Below, piece by piece: positions 16,905 through 25,562 of a stretch of DNA of 64,000 bases (its first letter is position 1; every line of letters starts with the position of its first letter). Source of the stretch: Robertmurraya korlensis. Lineage in GTDB: Bacteria; Bacillota; Bacilli; Bacillales; Cytobacillaceae. The notes beneath the pieces were generated by a model. The model ran no database searches, was not told where the DNA came from, and saw nothing but the letters and a program-made list of their open reading frames with translations. The stretch lies in contig NZ_JAMBNS010000008.1 in assembly GCF_023715225.1 (NCBI RefSeq), positions 1 to 64,000 on the forward strand, in the 5' to 3' direction. A program made the translations under genes and the position numbers.

Positions 16905-18020
16905 ATGCATGGGAAACATGTTCCTGTTGATTACAGCCAAAATCCGTTTATTGTCATTTGGGAAGTAACAAGAGCTTGTCAGCTTAAGTGTGTGCACTGT
17001 CGTGCGGACGCACAGTTGACGCCAGACCCAAATGAGTTAACCCATGTGGAAGGGATCGCTTTAATTGACGAAATTTATGAAATGAATAATCCGATGCTAG
17101 TTTTTAGTGGTGGTGACTGCATGATGCGTGACGATCTGTTGGAGCTAGCCGATTATGCGGTTAAAAAAGGGATGCGTGTTTCTATGACTCCTAGTGCAAC
17201 AGCTAATGTGACAAAGGAGAAGATGAGACAAGCAAAGCAGGTGGGGTTATCAAGGTGGGGATTTAGCTTGGATGGACCTACTGCTGATATTCATGATCAA
17301 TTCCGTGGCATTCCCGGTTCATTTGACTTAACGCTTGAGAAAGTGGCGTATTTGCGTGAGCTAAACATGCCGCTTCAGATCAATACCGTCATTTCCCGGT
17401 ACAATTACGACCATCTCGAGCAAATGGCCAAGCTAATGGAAGAGCTCGATGTGGTGATGTGGTATATCTTTTTACTCGTACCCACGGGAAGAGGCCAAGT
17501 GGATGATTGTTTAACGCCACTTGAACACGAAAAGGTATTTAGGTGGTTGTACGACTTAAGTAAAAAAGTTTCTTACGATATTAAAACAACGGCAGCACAG
17601 CATTATCGACGTGTGGTTCTTCAGCAAAAAGTGAAAGAGCATAAAGTAGAAACAGGCCATATTCGCTACGAAGACACCATGACGATGGATCAAAACAGAA
17701 TCCGAGATGGTTTAAAGCGAGCGCCAAAGGGTGTAAATGACGGAAATGGTTTTATCTTTGTTTCTCATACAGGAGATGTGTTTCCAAGTGGATTGCTCCC
17801 AATAAAAGTCGGAAATATCCGTGAGAATCGCTTAGATCATATTTATCGAACATCACCTGTCCTAAAGGAACTTCGTAATCCAGACCTCTACAAAGGAAAA
17901 TGTGGCATGTGTGAGTATCGTCAAATTTGTGGAGGTTCTCGTTCTAGAGCATATGCTATGACAGGGGATTACTTGGCGAGTGAACCGTTTTGCGTATATG
18001 TACCACAAAGCTTACGATAG
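16905..18020 (+). CDS. Radical SAM/SPASM protein (TIGR04053/BA_1875-like)
   Basis: A 371-aa radical SAM enzyme. The [4Fe-4S] cluster that cleaves S-adenosylmethionine is held by Cys25, Cys29 and Cys32 (CQLKCVHC). A C-terminal SPASM-type cysteine cluster follows (CGMCEYRQICGG, with a further Cys near residue 365), which binds auxiliary clusters. The layout resembles a Firmicutes family related to the heme d1/AhbD-like and PqqE-like enzymes; its product is unknown. The GGE-type SAM-amine motif reads SGGDCMMRDD (68-77), with a Cys where Pro is usual. There is no peptide substrate gene next to it. The ribosome binding site AGGTGAT is modest. Confidence 0.85.
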   Translation: MHGKHVPVDYSQNPFIVIWEVTRACQLKCVHCRADAQLTPDPNELTHVEGIALIDEIYEMNNPMLVFSGGDCMMRDDLLELADYAVKKGMRVSMTPSATANVTKEKMRQAKQVGLSRWGFSLDGPTADIHDQFRGIPGSFDLTLEKVAYLRELNMPLQINTVISRYNYDHLEQMAKLMEELDVVMWYIFLLVPTGRGQVDDCLTPLEHEKVFRWLYDLSKKVSYDIKTTAAQHYRRVVLQQKVKEHKVETGHIRYEDTMTMDQNRIRDGLKRAPKGVNDGNGFIFVSHTGDVFPSGLLPIKVGNIRENRLDHIYRTSPVLKELRNPDLYKGKCGMCEYRQICGGSRSRAYAMTGDYLASEPFCVYVPQSLR

Positions 18021-18045
18021 CTGCTTGTATAAATCGTGAAAAAAG

Positions 18046-18079
18046 GTAAGCCTGCTGGTTCATGACAGCAGGCTTTTTG
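18046..18079 (+). terminator. Terminator of radical SAM gene
   Basis: AGCCTGCTG (18049-18057) pairs with CAGCAGGCT (18066-18074), then TTTTT. Confidence 0.9.
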
Positions 18080-18081
18080 AG

Positions 18082-18225
18082 TTAGCTATTTTGAACGTTT
18101 CGAAGAATTTCATATGCTTTATCACCGGCTTCACTTGTTAGACTCTCCCAGATTTCGTCTCGAAGTAGATCTAGTTCAATAATCATCTTGGCTAAGGTAA
18201 TCGCATCTTCATTTTTCATCATCAT
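18082..18225 (-). CDS. Small 47-aa hypothetical protein
   Basis: A short frame on the minus strand, starting in a run of three ATG codons behind GGAAAGGAAG and overlapping the end of the FbpA-like gene. It reads MMMKNEDAITLAKMIIELD and then an acidic helical stretch ending EILRNVQNS. Coupled translation with the FbpA-like gene and a good ribosome binding site support it as real. I do not recognise its function. Confidence 0.55.
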   Translation of the reverse strand: MMMKNEDAITLAKMIIELDLLRDEIWESLTSEAGDKAYEILRNVQNS

Positions 18226-18394
18226 TCTTCCTTTCCTTTTCCTTTCTAGATGCTACCCATTTTCTATAGACCTCTTCCATTTCAGTAAGAGTGAAATCAG
18301 CTGAGTCTTTACGAACTGTGAGGGCACCGGCTTTTGTTAGGAGACTCTCATACTCTTTTCGCCTTTTCTCAACCATTTCTCTTAGAAGCGCCAT
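18209..18394 (-). CDS. FbpA-like small basic protein
   Basis: A 61-aa protein from the internal ATG (MALLREMVEKRRKEYESLL), rich in Lys, Arg and Glu. It resembles the Fur-regulated basic protein FbpA family of Bacillus: LLREMVEKRRKEYESLL, then a Gly/Ala turn, then DFTLTEMEEVYRKW. FbpA helps the iron-sparing response with the small RNA FsrA in B. subtilis. A longer frame opens at 18457. I did not find a convincing Fur box upstream, so iron control is unproven here. The tnrA control region lies on its other side. Confidence 0.55.
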   Translation of the reverse strand: MALLREMVEKRRKEYESLLTKAGALTVRKDSADFTLTEMEEVYRKWVASRKEKERKNDDEK

Positions 18395-18494
18395 GGGGAG
18401 TTCATCCTTTCTGATTGGTATTAACGTTATTGTAAATGGAATGGAAGTAGTTATCACTTCGAGTGTTAGTTTAATTAACAGTGTTTTTAAAACT

Positions 18495-18511
18495 TGTCAG
18501 AAAATCTTACA
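18495..18511 (+). promoter_or_regulatory. TnrA/GlnR-type operator
   Basis: TGTCAGAAAATCTTACA fits TGTNAN7TNACA exactly, the site bound by TnrA (and GlnR). Its centre lies about 50 bases upstream of the start point predicted from the -10 box at 18541, the position used by TnrA as an activator. It also lies between tnrA and the divergent FbpA-like gene and could affect both. Confidence 0.85.
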
Positions 18512-18537
18512 GGTTAGACGTCTATTGTGTAAGGTAA

Positions 18538-18546
18538 TGGTATAAT
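18538..18546 (+). promoter_or_regulatory. tnrA promoter, extended -10
   Basis: TGGTATAAT gives a perfect -10 with the TGn extension. No -35 box is evident, which suits an activated promoter. Confidence 0.65.
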
Positions 18547-18583
18547 CTAGAAGCAAACGGTGTGGGAAACGGAGGAATAAACC

Positions 18584-18913
18584 ATGGGGGAAGATACATC
18601 ATATAAAAGCCGAAAAGTCATAACGATTGGTGTAGTTAGTGAATTAACAGGCCTTTCCGAAAGGCAAATCCGTTATTACGAGGAAAGAAAGCTCATTTTC
18701 CCTGAGCGCTCTGAACGAGGAAACCGAAAGTATTCATTCTCTGATGTAGAAACGCTCATAGAAATAGCGAATAAGCGAGAAGAAGGCGTTCGAACGTACG
18801 AAATTAGGCAGGATATGTTGAAGAAAAATAATTTAGCTAAAGATGAAAAACTCCGTAATAAAATGCTTCGTGGACAAATTAACGCTAGGTTTGGAATTCA
18901 AAAAAATCAATAG
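18584..18913 (+). CDS. tnrA: Nitrogen regulator TnrA (MerR family)
   Basis: A 109-aa MerR-family regulator matching TnrA along its length. It has an N-terminal winged helix (TIGVVSELTGLSERQIRYYEERKL, about residues 15-38), the GNRKYSF wing and the short C-terminal tail (KMLRGQINARFG) by which TnrA is held by feedback-inhibited glutamine synthetase. TnrA turns nitrogen-scavenging genes on when glutamine is scarce. Unlike glnR it is not followed by glnA. A TnrA site at about -50 indicates positive autoregulation, as in B. subtilis. Confidence 0.93.
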   Translation: MGEDTSYKSRKVITIGVVSELTGLSERQIRYYEERKLIFPERSERGNRKYSFSDVETLIEIANKREEGVRTYEIRQDMLKKNNLAKDEKLRNKMLRGQINARFGIQKNQ

Positions 18914-18923
18914 CCCTTTCTTG

Positions 18924-18950
18924 AAGAGCCTGCATAAGGCTTTTTTGTTT
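18924..18950 (+). terminator. Terminator of tnrA
   Basis: AGCCT (18927-18931) pairs with AGGCT (18937-18941), followed by a T-run; the stem is short. Confidence 0.7.
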
Positions 18951-19064
18951 GCCATGAAAGATGATTGAATATTTTGTACACTCTATTAATATGTTACAAT
19001 TAAAATATTAAGGGTAACTAAATAATTTGTAGATTTTTCGGTAATGGAAACGGAGGGATCCCCC

Positions 19065-20792
19065 ATGAAGAAGCTTTTTAAATACATATTTCCCTATAAA
19101 TACGCTACTATCATCGCGTTAACCCTTACCGGCTTTGAGTTGGTGGTTGAGCTGATACAACCTGTGCTAATGGCAAAAATCATTGATGAGGGCATCACAA
19201 ACGGTGACATGAATCCCGTCTACCTATGGGGAGGCATTCTTCTCCTTCTTTCTTTTATCGCCTTTGTTGCAGGAATTGTAAACTCCTTTTACTCCTCACA
19301 AGTAGGTCAAGGGGTCGGTTACGATCTTAGGAGAGACCTGTTTGGAAAAATCCAACGATTTGCCTTTAAGGATTTTCAGGAAATTCCCACTTCTAGCTTA
19401 ATTACAAGGCTCACAAACGATGTGACTCAAATACAGAACTTCCTATTTATGAGCCTGCGTATTGCACTCCGAGCTCCTTTGTTTATATTAGGTGGAATGA
19501 TTATGGCGTTCACGGTAAACGTGAAGCTAGCTACTATTCTGCTTATTTCTGTTCCTCTTTTATTAGTGATTGTATTAACCCTTATTCGAAAGGGAGTCAC
19601 TCTTTTTCAACTTGTTCAAAAAAAGCTTGATACGGTGAACAGTATCATTCAAGAAAATTTAGTAGGTATTCTACTTATTAAAGCATTTACAAGAGGTATC
19701 CATGAGCAGGGACGGTTTGAAAAAGTAAATAAGCTACTAAGAGAAGATAATAAGAAAGCTCTTCAAATCATGGAGATGACGATGCCTATTCTTATGTTCG
19801 GAATGAATGTTGCGATGGTTATCATTCTTTGGTTTGGCTCTCTTCAACTGGATATGGGTGGGGCACAAGCGGGAGAAATCGTTGCTGTGCTTAATTATGG
19901 AACGAAAATTATGTTTGCTTTTACCGTTTTTTCATTTGTTATGATGAATTACTCGAGAGCACAAGCTTCTTCAGGAAGGCTTGTTGAAATTCTTGAGCAA
20001 GAGACAAATGCTGAACAGCTAAAGACTTCTTCAACAGGAGAAATTATAGATGGAAGAGTGGAGTTCCAACATGTGAGTTTCCACTATCCACAATCGCTCA
20101 AACCAACACTGAATGACATAAGCTTTACGGCCGAGGCAGGTCAAAGAATCGGAATCTTAGGGGAGACAGGGTCAGGAAAAACGTCATTATTTCAGTTAAT
20201 CCCCCGATTGTTTGAGGCAACGGAAGGACATATAACAATTGATGATGAGGATATCAGGAAGTATGAAAAGGAAGAACTAAGAAAGCAAATTGGAATGGTT
20301 CCTCAAGAAGCCCACTTATTTACGGGGACGGTAAAAGAGAATATTGGCTGGGGAAAGGAGAATGCCACTTTTGAGGAAATCATAGAAGCTGCAAAAAAGG
20401 CAGAAATTCATAAGTTCATCATGACTCTTCCACATCAATATGAAACCATGGTAGGTCAGCGTGGAGTAAATTTGTCGGGTGGGCAGAAACAACGTCTCTC
20501 CATCGCACGGGCAATCGTAAGGCAGCCAAGAATTTTGTTATTGGATGATAGTACAAGTGCGCTTGATGCCAAAACAGAAGCGAATATTCTAGCTTCGATA
20601 AAGGATCTAGCATGCACTACTTTTATCATAGCTCAAAAAATTAGCTCGGTCATAAAAGCCGACCAAATCCTTCTCCTCGAAGAAGGCCGATTAGTCGCAA
20701 AAGGAACGCATGAACAATTGCTGAAAGAAAGCGAAAGCTACCGTAGAATTTACAAGTCCCAGATGCAAAAGGAGATGGAGCAGCTTGCATAA
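19065..20792 (+). CDS. ABC exporter subunit (YfiB-like), degenerate ATP site
   Basis: A 575-aa fused membrane/ATPase subunit: six transmembrane helices in the first 310 residues, then an ATPase domain with Walker A GETGSGKTS (about 366), signature LSGGQKQ (about 470) and Walker B LLLDDSTSALD (about 490). The catalytic Glu after Walker B is Asp, and the switch His is Gln (IAQKISS). These are hallmarks of the non-catalytic site of heterodimeric exporters. The ATG at 19065 follows GGAGGGA by 6 bases. Its partner overlaps by 8 bases. It is like B. subtilis YfiB; the substrate (drug or peptide) is unknown. Confidence 0.88.
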   Translation: MKKLFKYIFPYKYATIIALTLTGFELVVELIQPVLMAKIIDEGITNGDMNPVYLWGGILLLLSFIAFVAGIVNSFYSSQVGQGVGYDLRRDLFGKIQRFAFKDFQEIPTSSLITRLTNDVTQIQNFLFMSLRIALRAPLFILGGMIMAFTVNVKLATILLISVPLLLVIVLTLIRKGVTLFQLVQKKLDTVNSIIQENLVGILLIKAFTRGIHEQGRFEKVNKLLREDNKKALQIMEMTMPILMFGMNVAMVIILWFGSLQLDMGGAQAGEIVAVLNYGTKIMFAFTVFSFVMMNYSRAQASSGRLVEILEQETNAEQLKTSSTGEIIDGRVEFQHVSFHYPQSLKPTLNDISFTAEAGQRIGILGETGSGKTSLFQLIPRLFEATEGHITIDDEDIRKYEKEELRKQIGMVPQEAHLFTGTVKENIGWGKENATFEEIIEAAKKAEIHKFIMTLPHQYETMVGQRGVNLSGGQKQRLSIARAIVRQPRILLLDDSTSALDAKTEANILASIKDLACTTFIIAQKISSVIKADQILLLEEGRLVAKGTHEQLLKESESYRRIYKSQMQKEMEQLA

Positions 20793-22554
20793 ACCTCAAA
20801 CTAAGCCAAAAGCAAAGAATATGAAGGGAACACTGCTTAGGGTTCTTGGTTTCGCAAACAAAGAAAAGACACTGCTATCTTGGGTTCTTTTTATGGTAAT
20901 AGCAAGTTCTGTTTTTTCCTTGATTGGTCCTTATTTATTAGGTGTGGCGGTAGATGATGTTATTGCTGGAACCAATAAAGAACGATTTTTATTATTGTTA
21001 TTTGGAGTCATCATCGTCTTTCTTTTACAATCAGGGGCCCTATTTTTCCAAAACTATTGGATGATCGGGATCGCTCAAGAAATTGTTTTTCGAATGAGAA
21101 ACCAGCTTTTTAAAAAGCTGCATATGCTCCCTATTTCCTTTTTCCAGAAGCGTCAGCATGGTGAGCTGATGAGCCGCTTAACAAATGATATGGAAAATGT
21201 CAGTCGAACATTAAACTCAGCTATTTTACAAGTAGTAACGAGTACGTTAACTATTGTTGGAACCATTGCCATGATGCTATGGTTAAGCCCGTTGTTAACG
21301 GTATTAACCTTAACGATCGTCCCTGTCATGTTTGCCGGACTGAAATGGATTACGAACCGAACAGGGAGATTTTTTAAGGAGCAACAAAAAACACTTGGCG
21401 ATATGAACGGTTTCATTGAGGAAACACTGTCGGGTCAAAAAATTGTGAAAATGTATTCGCAGGAAAGGAAAGTGATCGGGCAATTTGCGAAGAAAAACGA
21501 TGCTTTAAAAGAATCCAATTTTTGGGCTCAAACATACTCTGGCTTTATTCCGAAACTAATGAATATGCTAAACAACGTCAGCTTTGCGATCATTGTTGGA
21601 GTTGGTGGAATTCTTGCTATCAAGGGATCGGTTTCAATCGGTATCATTGTTACCTTTACTACATACTCAAGGCAGTTCACGAGACCATTAAATGATCTCG
21701 CCAACCAGTTCAACATGATCTTATCAGCGGTAGCTGGAGCAGAGCGTGTGTTTCAAATCGTGGATGAAAGGAATGAACAGGATGATGAAGGAAAAGCAAA
21801 CCCCATTGAACATTTGCGTGGAGAGATTGTGTTCGATCAAGTTGGCTTTTCCTATAACAAGGGCCTTGCTACATTAAGGAATGTAAGTTTCCAGGCAAGA
21901 GCTGGTGAGACGGTTGCCTTAGTTGGACCAACGGGAGCAGGGAAAACGACGGTGATCTCCTTGCTTGCTCGTTTCTACGACAGTGATCAGGGTACGATTT
22001 GGATTGATGGAAGTGATAGCAAGGAAATTACACGAGACAGCTTAAGAAAGCAAATGGGTTTTGTTTTACAGGATTCGATTTTATTTGAATCAACCGTCCG
22101 TGAAAATATCCGATTTGGTCGTTTAGATGCTACGGATGAAGAAGTTCTCCAGGCAGCAAAGGAAGCAAATGCACATGAATTTATCATGAAGCTTCCAAAT
22201 GGTTATGATACAGTGCTAAACGGGGAGGGAGCGGGAATTAGTCACGGACAGCGGCAGTTGTTATCCATTGCCCGCGCGTTACTAGCGGACCCAGCCCTGC
22301 TAATTTTAGACGAGGCGACAAGCAGTATTGATACAATTACGGAGATGAAAATAATTGATGCGTTAGAAAGGCTGATGAAGGGCCGAACAACCTTTGTCAT
22401 TGCCCACCGCTTGAACACGATTCAAAATGCCGACCTAATCGTTGTGTTAAAAGATGGTCAAGTGAGTGAAAAAGGTTCAAACAAAGAGCTTCTAAAACTA
22501 AATGGATTTTATGCAGAGTTAGTTCGTACACAGCAACAAAAGGCTATTATGTGA
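20785..22554 (+). CDS. ABC exporter subunit (YfiC-like), catalytic partner
   Basis: A 589-aa partner of the upstream subunit, starting at TTG within it. It has six membrane helices, then Walker A GPTGAGKTT (about 380), Walker B LILDEATSSID with the catalytic Glu, and the switch His in IAHRLNT. Its signature is changed to ISHGQRQ (about 485) from LSGGQ. Together the two subunits form one full ATP site (Walker motifs here, signature in the first subunit) and one degenerate site. This matches YfiC/TmrB-type asymmetric exporters. Confidence 0.88.
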   Translation: MHKPQTKPKAKNMKGTLLRVLGFANKEKTLLSWVLFMVIASSVFSLIGPYLLGVAVDDVIAGTNKERFLLLLFGVIIVFLLQSGALFFQNYWMIGIAQEIVFRMRNQLFKKLHMLPISFFQKRQHGELMSRLTNDMENVSRTLNSAILQVVTSTLTIVGTIAMMLWLSPLLTVLTLTIVPVMFAGLKWITNRTGRFFKEQQKTLGDMNGFIEETLSGQKIVKMYSQERKVIGQFAKKNDALKESNFWAQTYSGFIPKLMNMLNNVSFAIIVGVGGILAIKGSVSIGIIVTFTTYSRQFTRPLNDLANQFNMILSAVAGAERVFQIVDERNEQDDEGKANPIEHLRGEIVFDQVGFSYNKGLATLRNVSFQARAGETVALVGPTGAGKTTVISLLARFYDSDQGTIWIDGSDSKEITRDSLRKQMGFVLQDSILFESTVRENIRFGRLDATDEEVLQAAKEANAHEFIMKLPNGYDTVLNGEGAGISHGQRQLLSIARALLADPALLILDEATSSIDTITEMKIIDALERLMKGRTTFVIAHRLNTIQNADLIVVLKDGQVSEKGSNKELLKLNGFYAELVRTQQQKAIM

Positions 22555-22593
22555 AAGTTGGCCCTTAATGGGTCAGCTTTTTCATCTTTTATA
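22554..22593 (+). terminator. Terminator of ABC exporter operon
   Basis: AGTTGGCCC (22556-22564) pairs with GGGTCAGCT (22570-22578) with two wobble pairs, followed by TTTTT. Confidence 0.75.
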
Positions 22594-22647
22594 GCAAAAA
22601 ATTCCCGGTTTTGGGCAAGGTAAGGAGGTAGAAAGGAGCGGGAAACA

Positions 22648-23547
22648 GTGGTGTATGATTGCGTGATAATTGGTGGAGGAATTGCTGGATTACAGTGTGC
22701 AATACAGCTAGGAAGATACATGTATAAAGTTCTCGTAATTGATTCAGGTGATGGCCGATCTACTCTGTGCAGAAGCTATCATAATGTGCTCGGCTATCCA
22801 TCCGGAGTGAGCGGTGAGTATTTACGGTCGATTGGGGAGAAGCAGGCGAAGCAATATGGAGTTGAGTTTTTACTAGAAAAGGTTGAAAAAGTGGAGAAGA
22901 AAAAAGAAATTTTTCATGTAACCACTCATCATGGGGACGAAAAAAAGGCAAAGAGATTGTTAATTGCAACTGGTGTCATGGACCGGATTCCGCCTCTCCC
23001 TGAGCTGTACCCATGTCTAGGTCAGAGTGTGTATATATGTCCTGATTGTGATGGATACGAAATTAAAGACGAGGAATGTATTGTGATCGGCTCTGGTAAT
23101 GTCGGAGCAAATGCGGCGTTGACTTTATTGTTCTGGTCGAAAAAGCTTATTTATGTGAATCATGAGCGAAAAGATGTGGATGAAAAGCTCCTTAAACAGC
23201 TTAAAAAGGAGAATATTGAGTATTATGAACAGTCGATTGAACAGGTACAGGCGAAAGACGGTCAGTTTCAAGGTGTCACTTTGGCGGATGGAACTCAGTT
23301 AGTATCAAACCACGGATTTGTCGCATTTGGAAACAACGAGGTACGTTCCGAGCTTGCTGCTCAGCTCGGAGTGGAACGCATGGAAAATAAACATATTCTT
23401 GTTGACCCTCGATCCAAAATGACGAATATCAAACATGTTTGGGCAGCAGGTGATGTGGTCGCGCATTCCGAGCAAGTAACTGTTGCGATGGGAGAAGGGC
23501 TTCAAGCGGCGATTTTTATTCATAAATCATTGTTAAGTGAATCTTGA
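22648..23547 (+). CDS. Thioredoxin reductase-like NAD(P)/FAD oxidoreductase
   Basis: A 299-aa flavoprotein with an FAD-binding GGGIAG (residues 9-14), a dithiol CPDC (131-134) and a second dinucleotide motif GSGNVGA (148-154), ending in AAGDVV...AMGEGLQAAI. This is the domain order of thioredoxin reductase, but the redox pair is CPDC rather than CATC and the length is slightly shorter. It is probably one of the extra TrxB-like enzymes of Bacillaceae. The redox partner is unknown. The start is GTG behind AAGGAG. It stands alone. Confidence 0.82.
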   Translation: MVYDCVIIGGGIAGLQCAIQLGRYMYKVLVIDSGDGRSTLCRSYHNVLGYPSGVSGEYLRSIGEKQAKQYGVEFLLEKVEKVEKKKEIFHVTTHHGDEKKAKRLLIATGVMDRIPPLPELYPCLGQSVYICPDCDGYEIKDEECIVIGSGNVGANAALTLLFWSKKLIYVNHERKDVDEKLLKQLKKENIEYYEQSIEQVQAKDGQFQGVTLADGTQLVSNHGFVAFGNNEVRSELAAQLGVERMENKHILVDPRSKMTNIKHVWAAGDVVAHSEQVTVAMGEGLQAAIFIHKSLLSES

Positions 23548-23553
23548 ATGGGA

Positions 23554-23580
23554 AACTGGCCGTTTTTAGGACGGCCAGTT
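23554..23580. terminator. Perfect hairpin without U-run after the TrxB-like gene
   Basis: AACTGGCCGT (23554-23563) and ACGGCCAGTT (23571-23580) form a perfect 10-bp stem with a 7-base loop. Neither strand has a T-run after it, so it may block RNases or be a weak terminator. Confidence 0.5.
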
Positions 23581-23696
23581 GAATCAGATAATGGACATTG
23601 CATAGCAAAAAGAACTCGGTATTGCGTAAATTTCATGTAAGCGTTAAACTATTAACAACAGTGCAACCTTAAAAAAGGGTATTTTTTTATCTATTT

Positions 23697-23711
23697 ATGC
23701 AAACGGTTGCG
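23697..23711 (+). promoter_or_regulatory. cre-like operator upstream of glucosidase 2
   Basis: ATGCAAACGGTTGCG fits 14 of 15 positions of the CcpA consensus WTGNAANCGNWNNCW. It lies 56 bases before the start codon, similar in kind to the operator of the first glucosidase gene. Confidence 0.65.
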
Positions 23712-23766
23712 CTCTCCAAAAAAGTAATTTACAGCGTGAAAAAATAGAATGTCAGAGGGGTAATGT

Positions 23767-25431
23767 ATGAAGAAGATATGGTGGAAGGAAGCCGTGGCTT
23801 ATCAGATTTATCCAAGAAGCTTCCAGGATTCAAATGGAGATGGAATTGGCGATTTACAGGGAATGATTCAACGCCTTGATTATATAAAAGACCTTGGGAT
23901 TGATGTGATTTGGATTTGTCCCATGTATAAGTCACCGAATGACGATAATGGTTACGATATTTCTGATTACGAGGACATTATGGAAGACTTCGGGACAATG
24001 GAGGACTTTGATGCTTTGTTAACAGCCGTTCATGAACGTGGAATGAAGCTGATTATTGATCTAGTCCCTAATCACACAAGCGATGAGCATAAATGGTTTA
24101 TCGAATCACGTCAATCTAAGGACAATCCAAAACGCGACTGGTATATTTGGCGTGACGGGAAAGATGGAGCAGAGCCGAATAACTGGGAAAGTATTTTCGG
24201 AGGTTCTGCTTGGCAATACGATGAACAATCTCAGCAATACTATTTGCATGTGTTTTCAACCAAACAGCCTGACTTAAATTGGGAAAACTCTGAGGTTCGT
24301 GAAGCAGTCTATAGTATGATGAATTACTGGTTAGATAAAGGCATAGACGGGTTCCGAATCGATGCGATTAGCCATATTAAAAAGCGTCCAGGATTCCCAG
24401 ATATGCCAAACCCTGAGAATAAGAAATACGTTTCTTCTTTTGACATGCATATGAATCAAGAAGGAATTCATGATTTTCTGTCTGAGATGCAAGAAAAGAC
24501 GTATGGAAAATATGATGTGATGACGGTAGGAGAAGCGAATGGAGTGTCAGTAGACGAAGCGCATCTTTGGGTAGGAGAAGAAAAAGGTAAGATGAACATG
24601 GTATTCCAGTTTGAGCATCTGGATCTTTGGGATACCGATCCTGCCAAAGGTCTTGATATTTTAGGCTTGAAACATGTGCTCACGCGCTGGCAAAAGGGGT
24701 TAGAAAAAGACGGCTGGAATGCGCTATTTATTGAAAATCACGATAAGCCGCGAATTGTTTCAACATGGGGGAACGACAAAGAATATTGGTACCAAAGTGC
24801 AACAAGCATGGCGGCGATGTATTTCCTGATGCAGGGGACACCATTTATTTATCAAGGTCAAGAAATTGGAATGACCAATGTCCATTTCCCAAGTATTGAT
24901 GATTATGATGATGTGGCTGTAAAGAATATGTATCGTTTGAAGCGTGAAGAAGGGGTTTCGCATGAGGACATTATGGAGATCATATGGGCCACTTCAAGAG
25001 ATAACAGCCGTACGCCTATGCAATGGTCGGACGATCACGAAGCGGGGTTTACGACAGGAACACCTTGGATGAAGGTGAATCCTAACTATAAAGATATCAA
25101 TGTGAAAAAGCAGCTAGAGCACGAACACTCGATCCTCTCCTTCTATAAAAAAATGATTCAGCTGAAAAAGAACAATGAAGTGTTTACGTATGGTAAATAT
25201 GAGCTTCTATTAGAAGAAGATCCACAAATTTACGTGTACACACGAGAAAGTGACAACGATAAGGTCATTGTTCTATCAAATCTAACCGGGGAAGAAGCAA
25301 CCTTTGCTGTTGAAGGGTTAGAATTAAAACACGATCAGCTGTTATTAGCAAATTATGAGACCGATCCCCACGACATCATAAACGGATTTACAATCAAACC
25401 GTTTGAAACAAGAGTATATCGGTTGATATAA
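23767..25431 (+). CDS. GH13 alpha-glucosidase/oligo-1,6-glucosidase (paralogue 2)
   Basis: A 554-aa cytoplasmic GH13 enzyme closely related to the one at 13378. Catalytic residues: Asp199 (GFRIDAIS), Glu256 (VGEANG), Asp326 (ENHDKPR), with the QPDLNWEN signature at 167-174. The residue after the nucleophile is Ala rather than Val, a difference linked in this family to wider or alpha-1,4-leaning specificity. The pair may therefore divide isomaltose-type and maltose-type substrates (inference). It has its own cre-like operator and terminator; no transporter lies next to it. Confidence 0.88.
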   Translation: MKKIWWKEAVAYQIYPRSFQDSNGDGIGDLQGMIQRLDYIKDLGIDVIWICPMYKSPNDDNGYDISDYEDIMEDFGTMEDFDALLTAVHERGMKLIIDLVPNHTSDEHKWFIESRQSKDNPKRDWYIWRDGKDGAEPNNWESIFGGSAWQYDEQSQQYYLHVFSTKQPDLNWENSEVREAVYSMMNYWLDKGIDGFRIDAISHIKKRPGFPDMPNPENKKYVSSFDMHMNQEGIHDFLSEMQEKTYGKYDVMTVGEANGVSVDEAHLWVGEEKGKMNMVFQFEHLDLWDTDPAKGLDILGLKHVLTRWQKGLEKDGWNALFIENHDKPRIVSTWGNDKEYWYQSATSMAAMYFLMQGTPFIYQGQEIGMTNVHFPSIDDYDDVAVKNMYRLKREEGVSHEDIMEIIWATSRDNSRTPMQWSDDHEAGFTTGTPWMKVNPNYKDINVKKQLEHEHSILSFYKKMIQLKKNNEVFTYGKYELLLEEDPQIYVYTRESDNDKVIVLSNLTGEEATFAVEGLELKHDQLLLANYETDPHDIINGFTIKPFETRVYRLI

Positions 25432-25439
25432 TATTGCTT

Positions 25440-25472
25440 GAAAAGACCATATCCACTTGATATGGTCTTTTC
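25440..25472 (+). terminator. Terminator of glucosidase 2
   Basis: GAAAAGACCATATC (25440-25453) pairs perfectly with GATATGGTCTTTTC (25459-25472) around a 5-base loop; the T-run forms the lower stem. Confidence 0.9.
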
Positions 25473-25562
25473 AATTTCTTAACACGATCTTAGCAATTCT
25501 CTCCATTTATACAAACTATACTGATAGTAAGACAGGGAAAGAAACTTGTGAGGAGGGTCTAG

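Noticed and set aside
18395-18494. Fur box upstream of the FbpA-like gene
   Set aside because: Only weak partial matches to the 7-1-7 Fur site were seen, not better than chance in AT-rich DNA.
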